A stretch of 64,000 nucleotides of DNA from Massariosphaeria phaeospora (lineage: Eukaryota > Ascomycota > Dothideomycetes > Pleosporales), in contig JAADJZ010000014.1 of the NCBI GenBank assembly GCA_011032825.1, positions 868,001 through 932,000 of the forward strand, read 5' to 3'. Below are positions 57,448 through 64,000 of the stretch, one piece after another (the stretch's first letter is position 1; each line of letters starts with the position of its first letter). Under the pieces are notes generated by a model, which searched no databases, was not told the DNA's origin, and saw only the letters and a program-made list of their open reading frames with translations. Both the position numbers and the translations under genes were made by a program.

Positions 57448-57936
57448 ATGAACGAAGCCGGACTTGTGGTCGATCTTTCCAAAGCGGCTGAAGCGGCTGC
57501 AACACGAATCTCCCTTGCACTATACGACATGTCCCGGACACTAAGGGACACCGCCGAAGTCAATGAAGTTGCCGAAGAGGTGTCGACCTTCTCAACTATG
57601 CTGGGAGCCCTTGGAGACGCGCTCAGGGACGAGCGATGCGCCCACCTGTTCCTCCAGGAACTGCAGGCGATCTCGGACAGGTACACGGAGATCGAAAACC
57701 TGCTCAAAAAACTCGGCAGATCCCACGACCGGCTCCGGCATCTCGTCGCGAGCCCGAAAGTGAACGAGCTGGCCATGGGCATGGTCAGGATCAGAACCGA
57801 ACAGGCGGCGTGGACGAAAGCATGGCATGAATCGGTTGAGGGGGGAGAAGGTTGTCTTAGCTACAAGTACACTGATGGTCATGTCATGCCAGTGAGTAGG
57901 GCTGCTAAGGTAGGTCAGTCGAGTAAGTTAGTATAG
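57448..57936 (+). CDS. HeLo-like (STAND N-terminal) domain protein
   Basis: From ATG 57448 the product is 162 residues; the frame is open further upstream to an ATG at 57340. The sequence MNEAGLVVDLSKAAEAAATRISLALYDMSRTLRDTAEVNEVAEEVSTFSTMLGALGDALRD, read here in pieces, has the amphipathic helices and spacing of the HeLo-like N-terminal domains that begin many fungal NLR/STAND proteins (PF17111 type). The helical part continues to about residue 130 (ISDRYTEIENLLKKLGR). No NACHT or NB-ARC domain, repeats or kinase domain follows before the stop, so it is either a solitary effector-type domain, a truncated NLR, or the C-terminal exon of the kinase upstream. Family call is by pattern only. Confidence 0.55.
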   Translation: MNEAGLVVDLSKAAEAAATRISLALYDMSRTLRDTAEVNEVAEEVSTFSTMLGALGDALRDERCAHLFLQELQAISDRYTEIENLLKKLGRSHDRLRHLVASPKVNELAMGMVRIRTEQAAWTKAWHESVEGGEGCLSYKYTDGHVMPVSRAAKVGQSSKLV

Positions 57937-58470
57937 CACATGTGGGAGAGGAGGGGTCTACGAAACCGCCAACAGGTGGTGTGAACAAGCTTGCCATGGC
58001 GATGGCGGTATAAACACAACCTGGGTCGGGGGCGCTAATGGGTAGCTACAGCGGAAGGCGCAGAATGTGGCTTCTTCATGCGGACTGAATTTTGCCAGGG
58101 GGTGGCATCGGCTCCGTCGTTCAGTTGAAGGGCTCGAAAAACGGACGCGATGCACGCAAAGATGCTGTGCGAGTCTTCGATGCGCGATGACGTTGTTGGA
58201 GGGTCCGGGCGTCGGCACTGGCGGCGGCCCCTGCATAGGAAGCTGCGGAGAGCTCAACGGCATTACAGCGAGCCATCAGCCATCAGTCATCAGCCCCCAG
58301 CCGGCAGTTCCAATGTCCTCGGCTTGTGCGCGGCTGTTTGTCTTCCTGCGCACATGAGCGAGCTCGTCGGTTTCTGCCACTCTTTCTGCCGTTTGAAGCC
58401 TGCGTTGCTGCACCCCTTGCTTGCCCGCGTGCACCTCCCCCCTCCCCCCTCCCCCCAACCACGGCCCACG
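57937..58470. other. Intergenic region and promoter of hydrolase gene
   Basis: About 530 bp. It ends in a C-rich tract (58437-58460) just upstream of the chosen hydrolase ATG, typical of fungal leaders. The hydrolase frame stays open upstream to 58150, but that part has no domain character. Confidence 0.4.
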
Positions 58471-61400
58471 ATGCCGGTCAACACTGTCTCAGTCGGCATG
58501 GCCGTGACGCCGACGGTCATCGAGACGTACATCTCGCACTACCTTAACCGCCGCCCGCTGCGCCAGAAGCCGACGGCGCACATCTCGTACCACGAGGGCC
58601 TCGAGCTGATCCGCCGCTTCCTGCACTACGCCTCGTTCCACACCGTCGAGGACATCCAGGCCTTCACGTCGCAATGGGTGCCGGTGCCGCACTGGGTCTA
58701 CTCGAAGGAAGTCGACATCGCGGCTGCCTGCCTGCAGCGCTCGGCCGACCTGCTGTGTGCGCAGCTCGGGCCGGAAGGCATTCGGCAGGTTGGCGGGCAG
58801 ACGTGGTGGCAGTGGCGGCGCGACAATGCCGCGCTGAAGGCCGAGTGGATTGAGATGCGCAAGGACTACGACGAGCGGAAGCGCGTGGGCTCGACCAACG
58901 GCCAGCGCGTCATGCTGTACGTGCACGGCGGCGCCTACTTCTTCGGCAGCGTCGACGAGCACCGCTACCAGATGCAGCGCCATGCCCGGAAGCTGCGGGC
59001 GCGCGTCCTGGCCCCGAAATACCGCCTGGCGCCGCAGTTCCCGTTCCCGTGCGGCCTGCACGACTGTGAGCAGCTGAGGCGGGTAGTCAGACGTGGCAGC
59101 GAACTGACAGTGTCCAGGCCTGGCGACATACCTGTACCTCCTCGTGGAAAACCACGACCCGTCGACTATCGTACTGGCGGGCGACTCGGCGGGCGGCGGC
59201 ATGGTTGTGAGCCTGTTGGTCACGCTGCGGGACCAGGGCATTCCCATGCCGGCAGGCGCCATCCTCATCAGTCCGTGGGTCGACCTCACGCACAGCTTCC
59301 CCAGCCTCGGCGGCGACGGCAAGCTGGACTACATCCCGGCCCACGGATTCGTGCACAAGCCGAGCATGAGCTGGCGTGAGTCACCCGGCCTTTACCCTTC
59401 GTAGAGCCGCATCTAACTCGCGAACAGCACCGCCCAATGTCGACGATCTCCTCGAACTGGAGGGCCGGTCCAACAAAACCTCGCATAAAGAGACGCACTC
59501 CTCGCGGGTGTCCTTTTCGAGGCCCAGCAAGGAAGAGCGGGCGGCAAAGAAAGAAGCCAAGGCTGAGCGAGTGCGAGGCTTCTCGGTCCGCTCTACGGAT
59601 GCGCCTGACCGCGACGAGTTGTTGAAGGATCATGGTGCAGCTCCCGATACATACGTTTCTCCAGATGGCACATACAGCATCGGGCCGTCATCCCTTCTCT
59701 CTCTCAAATTGGAAGGATCACTGTTAGAGATCAAAGACCAGATCCAGCTGTATGCCGCTAACCACCTCCTTACCCACCCGCTAGTGTCGCCAGTTCTACA
59801 GCCTACTCTTGGTGGACTGCCTCCCTTGTTGATCCAGGTTGGGGGCGGCGAGCTTCTGCGGGATGAGCAGATATACCTCGCCCACAAAGCTGCACAGCCG
59901 CTGGCCTACATTCCCCCTCCGTCGAACCAACAAACCCCTGAAGCCATTCAGGCGCAAGCTGCCAACTACAGGCCGACTAACGTGCAGCTTCAAGTGTGGG
60001 ATGACCTGTGCCACGTTGCGCCAACGCTCAGCTTCACCCGTCCCGCGAAGCACATGTACCGCAGCATCGCGCAGTTTGGGGCTTGGGCGCTTGCACGAGC
60101 GCAGAAGACTACGATCGATATACTAGACGATGATAGCATATCGTTTGTCAGCGGCGACTCTTCTGCCTCCTCAACTAGCGCGGACGTGGACGATGAGCTC
60201 TCCCCAGACGCCATCAAACTCTCAATGCCACAGAGCGCACAGCATGTTGGATTCGAGAGCATCACAAAAAAGGTAAACAGAGACCCTAAAGTCGGCCGCG
60301 CAGGTGATCCTCTTCCTGCATTTGATCGTCACATGATACGGCAACGCATTGATCGCCACGGCCATATCTATCCACTTGCACCACCGGCAGAGCTACCGGC
60401 TCTGAATCTTCCTTCCATAGAAGTCGGTGTTCCGAAGCCGGGGCCTGTGAACAAGTGGATGAAGGCGCAAAAACAATGGAACGGCAAGTTTGCTAAAGAG
60501 AAGCTGAAAGTCCAGAAGCGGAGGAAGGCGGATATGGAGAAGGGGTATGAAGGCTTTGACGGCGAGACGCCTCCCCCGACGGCACTAGCTGGCAGGAGGG
60601 TCAAGGACATGAAGAAGGAGAAGCGTAAGAAAAAGAGTTGGGGTATGGCGCTGTGGAGTTTGTGGGGCAGTAAGCACGATGAGATGACGGTACGTACCTA
60701 TCTTATTTCTGTGGGAATGAGCCGGAGCTAACGCGGACAGATCGTACGAGAGGAAAAGGCGGATCAGAAGCCTAATCAAGATGAGCCAACCGTCGACACA
60801 GAAAAGACCATCGATAGCTCAACAGAGTCAAAGCCTGCGAAAACACCGCCGAAGCCTCGCCAGAAGACGTTTGCAAAAGGCCGTACATCTACGCTTGCAG
60901 CCAACGATGCAGCATCGCGACCTCGCTCTCGGTCGCGCCACAGCGGCGTTACTGATAAAGGCCAGATTGCGACGACGCCATCTACACCAAAGCCAACTGC
61001 TCCTGCGTCTCCCGGCCCCGACCTCGCAGAAGCAATGCCCGTTGCTCCAGTGCGGATGGCGTCTCCATTGCCATCGCCTACGAGCGAGATCGCGACCCCG
61101 GGCATTTATGTTGAAGGAATGTCACGCCCGCAATCCCCAGATACCCTGATACCGCCTACGGATACGTTAACTACGCGACCCACGCGTGGAGGTATCGCAT
61201 ACCCCTTTAGCTTGAAAGTCGATGGACCAGACAGCGGGGACCTCAATGCCAGCACACTCACACTAAACAGTGTCCATCCTGAGACGCCAGGCTTGGCGGA
61301 ATCTGGAGAAAATAATGAAGGGCTTGTGAACGGAAAAGAGAGTAAAAGCGAAGAGATGAAAGGCGACAACGAGAGGCCGGTTGTAGAGAGGTTTGTGACA

Positions 61401-61526
61401 GCTGGTATGGGCGAGCTAGCCACGCTAGATAATAAGCAGACCGAGAAGCCAGAACGTCCCGCCGTGGAGAGGTTCGTGACTGCGCAAGAGGATCTGAGCA
61501 CGCTCGCTGCCGGAGATAAGCCATGA
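58471..61526 (+). CDS. HSL-type alpha/beta hydrolase with long C-terminal extension
   Basis: Exons 58471-59065, 59118-59375, 59428-60689 and 60741-61526 give 966 residues. Introns are 51-52 nt, with GTGAGC, GTGAGT and GTACGT donors. The fold is the hormone-sensitive-lipase family: oxyanion motif HGGAYFFGS near 151, nucleophile GDSAGGG near 219, and the acid/His pair in VWDDLCHVAP near 476-480. A basic insert (KEERAAKKEAKAERVRG) between the nucleophile and the acid lengthens the catalytic region. After ~500 the protein is disordered and Lys/Pro/Ser-rich. It ends with two ~30-residue repeats (RPxVERFVTAxxxLxTL). A PPPNVDDLLELEG stretch follows intron 2. Such extended HSL proteins probably hydrolyse acyl esters of lipids; substrate unknown. 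Confidence 0.85.
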
Positions 61527-61691
61527 GCCAGAAGAGACGGTTAGAGCTAAGTTTGATACCCATTAATCTAATTTAACTTGTATACACTGTGGTAGGCATT
61601 CACTATCGTCTTCAACTTCTTATTCCAACAACTGCTCGTACGCCATATATTTTAATGCCATCTTGTTCATTGTTATCGCTTTCCAGAAGCG

Positions 61692-63019
61692 TTACGCTCT
61701 CCCCAGAAGACCCTGCGAGGTCGCGGTCTTAGCTGCAAACACAACAAATCCACCAATCAAGCACATGACGCCGCTCAGAATAGAGACCTCGAAGAAGCCA
61801 CCGTATTTGGCGATCAGCGCGCCATTCACAGGAGGTCCGATCAGCGCTGCCAGAGAGCTGACGGCCATTCCCATTCCCATATATGTCCCGATGTCACGCT
61901 GATCTTTGGGACATTTGGCGAAGGCTGCCGAAGCCCCTGATATGATTGTTCCTGACACGAACCCGAAGACGATCGAGTACACCACCAATGCCGCCGTGCT
62001 CTTGGCCTCGTTGAAGCAGAGGATGATGATACCGAGGGCGAGACCCGCGAAGCCGAGGATGTTCAGTGGCCCAAATTTGTCTGCCAATAGCCCGGGAATG
62101 ATGCGCCCGAAAGTAGATGCAGCGTTGAGGATGGCGAGCAGGTAGAAGGCGAGCGTTGACTCCATACCTCTCGAGACGGCATACGATGGAACGAAGAACA
62201 GAGGCGTGAACATGCCCAGAAAGACGAAGAAGAGTCCCACGATGATAATCACATAATGGCTTTCTTTAAATGCCGCGCCAATGAAGAGGGTGGTGGATCG
62301 TGGCGGGAGTCGAGACTTGACGGTTACGCAGGAGAAAGCCAACAGAGGCAACATCAAGAAGCCGATGATGCGCACCGACCATCCGAATCCGAGCGTGGAG
62401 CTCGTCAGCATCTTGGACAGCGCAATTGGCATGACGACGCCGCCAATAGACGAGCCGGATATGGCGAGCCCGAGTGCGGCGGCACGGTTCTTGTCGAAGA
62501 ATTGCGAAACAGCGGCCATGGCGGGGAACATGGAGAGACCCATGGAGATGCCCATTAGCACGCCTTGCGCGAGCATGAAGTGCCAGTATTGCGTGCAGAG
62601 GGAAGTCATCATGACGGCGAAGACGTAGAAGATTGCTGCTGGGCGAAGAATCTGTTTCTGTATTAGCCCAGCTCGCGAGGTCTCAAGGTATCGGAACGAC
62701 TTACCCAAGCCCCGTACCGATCAAACAATGGCCCCCCAATCGCGCCCGTCAAAAGCGAGAGGAAAGCCGACAGTGATCCTATCCAAGCGATTTTGTCGGG
62801 AGATTCGTGTGCTAGCTGGTGGGTCATGTAGTAGGCTTGGAAGACGCCGAAAGAGTTGGCGAAACCGAGGCCGCAGAAGAAGACGCATGAGGCGCCGCCT
62901 GCAACGAGCCAAGCCTCAAGACCACCGTCTGGGGCTGGGGTGAGCAGAGAGTCGGTGGAGACGGGAACGTCGAGGGCTTGTTTCTCTGAACCACGTGGGG
63001 TCGTTTCGGCGGTGGACAT
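61692..63019 (-). CDS. Monocarboxylate-type MFS transporter
   Basis: Exons 63019-62705 and 62651-61692 give 424 residues. The intron (53 nt) is GTAAGT...CAG. A second acceptor six bases earlier would add Lys-Gln. The start is MSTAETTPRG. Twelve hydrophobic segments are visible. Family marks include the N-terminal DGGLEAWLVAGGA, FANSFGVFQAYY, the loop GGPLFDRYGAW, and in the second half IIPGLLADKFGPLN. This is the fungal MCT-like (SLC16-type) group. Substrates of these proteins are mostly unknown in fungi. It diverges from a Zn2Cys6 regulator, which may control it. Confidence 0.88.
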
Positions 63020-63378
63020 GATTGCTGGAGGAGGTTTGATGGGCAAACTGTGAAGACCAAGGTGCGAATATAAGGGACTCTGAATATTTCCTGACTCTTC
63101 TATCTCGACTTGTTTTATGTGTAGTAGTCCTGCTGTTACTCCCTTTCTAGCCGTACTCGGAGATGGGCATCCTATTCGGGAAATTCAGCCAATCACATCT
63201 ATCGGCAAATTCAGGACGCGTTACTCCAGACACAGGCACCGAATACCGACTACATCAACAACCCCTCGCCCCTCTTCCTCGACATGCAAAGATTCTCGGA
63301 GATACCATAGCCTCGCACAATTCACTCCACTCGTCAGCAGTCCCGCAACCTTTACGCCAACAACGCACCTACCTCGCC
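63020..63378. promoter_or_regulatory. Shared divergent promoter of MFS transporter and Zn2Cys6 regulator
   Basis: 359 bp separate the two ATGs. The regulator frame is also open upstream to an ATG at 63163, so the true leader could be shorter. No inverted CGG pair typical of Zn2Cys6 binding was picked out with confidence. Confidence 0.45.
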
Positions 63379-64000
63379 ATGGCCGAACAGCCCGAACGTC
63401 GACGAAGAAGACCCGCTTTGTAAGCACATTGTACCATCTTTGCCGAGTTGAGCTGACCACCGCGCGCAGATCATGCACCCTCTGCAGACGCCGCAAGATC
63501 AGGTGCAATCGAGAAACGCCGTGCAATAACTGCGTGCGTTCCAAGACCGAAGCGTGTTTCTACGAGACACAGCGGCCTGGGCCTCCGCAGCAGCATGTGC
63601 TACCTGAACTTCGCCCCAATGTAAACCCTATATCGCGCGAAGACACGACCAGCATCAGTGAGATCTCCACGGCTTCGTCCCATCCCTTCGGCGCTGCTCA
63701 AACGAGCGCTTCCACGCCAGCCAGCCAGCCATTGCTCTCGGACTTCGAGTCCATGAAGCGCAGGATCCAAGAACTAGAAGACCAGCTTACTAAAGGGTTG
63801 CCCAAAGAGGGAGTGCAGACTGGTGTGCAATCTCCAGAGACGCCCAGCCTGAGCATCAAGACGACGACGTCGGCGATATCAGGCACCTTCCATATACAGG
63901 AGAGTCGCTTGGTGAGCAAGGGCCAGACGGTCTATGCCAGTGTAATGCATAAGAAGAGGTTGTTTGGGCGGAGCCATTGGATCATGGGAACAGCTGTGGT
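63379..64000 (+). CDS. Zn2Cys6 transcription factor (partial, runs off window)
   Basis: Exon 1 63379-63419 codes for MAEQPERRRRRPA. A 50-nt intron (GTAAGC, CTGAC branch, GCGCAG) leads to exon 2 at 63470, which continues past 64000. The DNA-binding motif is complete: C-TL-C-RRRKIR-C-NRETP-C-NN-C-VRSKTEA-C, preceded by a basic stretch. A short linker follows, then a Ser/Thr-rich part and a heptad-like helix (DFESMKRRIQELEDQL) typical of the dimerisation element. The regulatory (fungal-specific TF) domain would lie outside. An alternative start at 63163 is in frame and would add 72 residues. Its target is likely the adjacent transporter, by position only. Confidence 0.85.

Noticed and set aside
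1..64000. tRNA, rRNA, CRISPR, telomere repeat or secondary-metabolite backbone gene
   Set aside because: None was recognised. Single GTTCGA-like strings (for example near 32935 and 40929) lack a surrounding cloverleaf, CRISPR is not expected in a fungus, and no PKS/NRPS/terpene synthase motifs are present.

Overview
The window is nuclear DNA from a filamentous ascomycete (Pezizomycotina, perhaps Dothideomycetes). The evidence is short spliceosomal introns (44-102 nt, mostly GTNNGT donors with CTRAC-like branch sites), ascomycete forms of Sup35, Slm1, Saf4, Yrb30, Tsr2 and Meh1/LAMTOR1, and a block of C-to-T/G-to-A decayed transposons typical of repeat-induced point mutation (RIP). The class assignment is inference.

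Layout. Bases 1 to about 12.39 kb are an AT-rich, gene-free island of dead transposons. A minus-strand Ty3/Gypsy chromovirus pol (reverse transcriptase, RNase H, integrase, chromodomain) can still be read between about 3.3 and 0.5 kb, with its catalytic acids lost. Nested around it are two palindromic elements bounded by TA and ACGTA, a ~1 kb tandem duplication with an inserted patch, and an unclassified decayed reading frame. The composition changes abruptly near 12.4 kb. An intact HMT1-like ABC transporter lies about 600 bp beyond that edge.

15.6-31.6 kb holds widely spaced genes: a repeat-rich unknown protein with a Cys cluster, a three-exon Meh1/LAMTOR1 gene, a 1529-residue secreted Ser/Thr-rich wall or adhesin-like protein, and a small conserved Cys-containing protein. 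31.6-41.2 kb is gene-poor. It carries one DUF6590-like gene broken by a single in-frame TGA and a 72-77-bp minisatellite. 41.2-54.5 kb is a compact housekeeping block: SLM1, SAF4/CWC16, SUP35 (divergent from YRB30), a BSD-domain protein, TSR2 (divergent from a 4-TM MARVEL-like gene). 55.2-64.0 kb is accessory-like: a protein kinase followed closely by a HeLo-like STAND N-terminal domain (possibly one gene), a 966-residue HSL-type alpha/beta hydrolase, a monocarboxylate-type MFS transporter, and a divergent Zn2Cys6 regulator that runs off the window.

Themes. Several products belong to TORC1/TORC2 and membrane-stress signalling (Meh1, Slm1) and to RNA or ribosome biology (Saf4, Sup35, Tsr2). 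This is ordinary fungal neighbourhood mixing, and there is no biosynthetic cluster. The most unusual material is the layered transposon graveyard, the kinase/HeLo-like pair, the large repeat protein and the repeat/Cys protein at 19-21 kb. Gene models were spliced by eye from phase and splice-signal agreement; exon coordinates are given in each entry.
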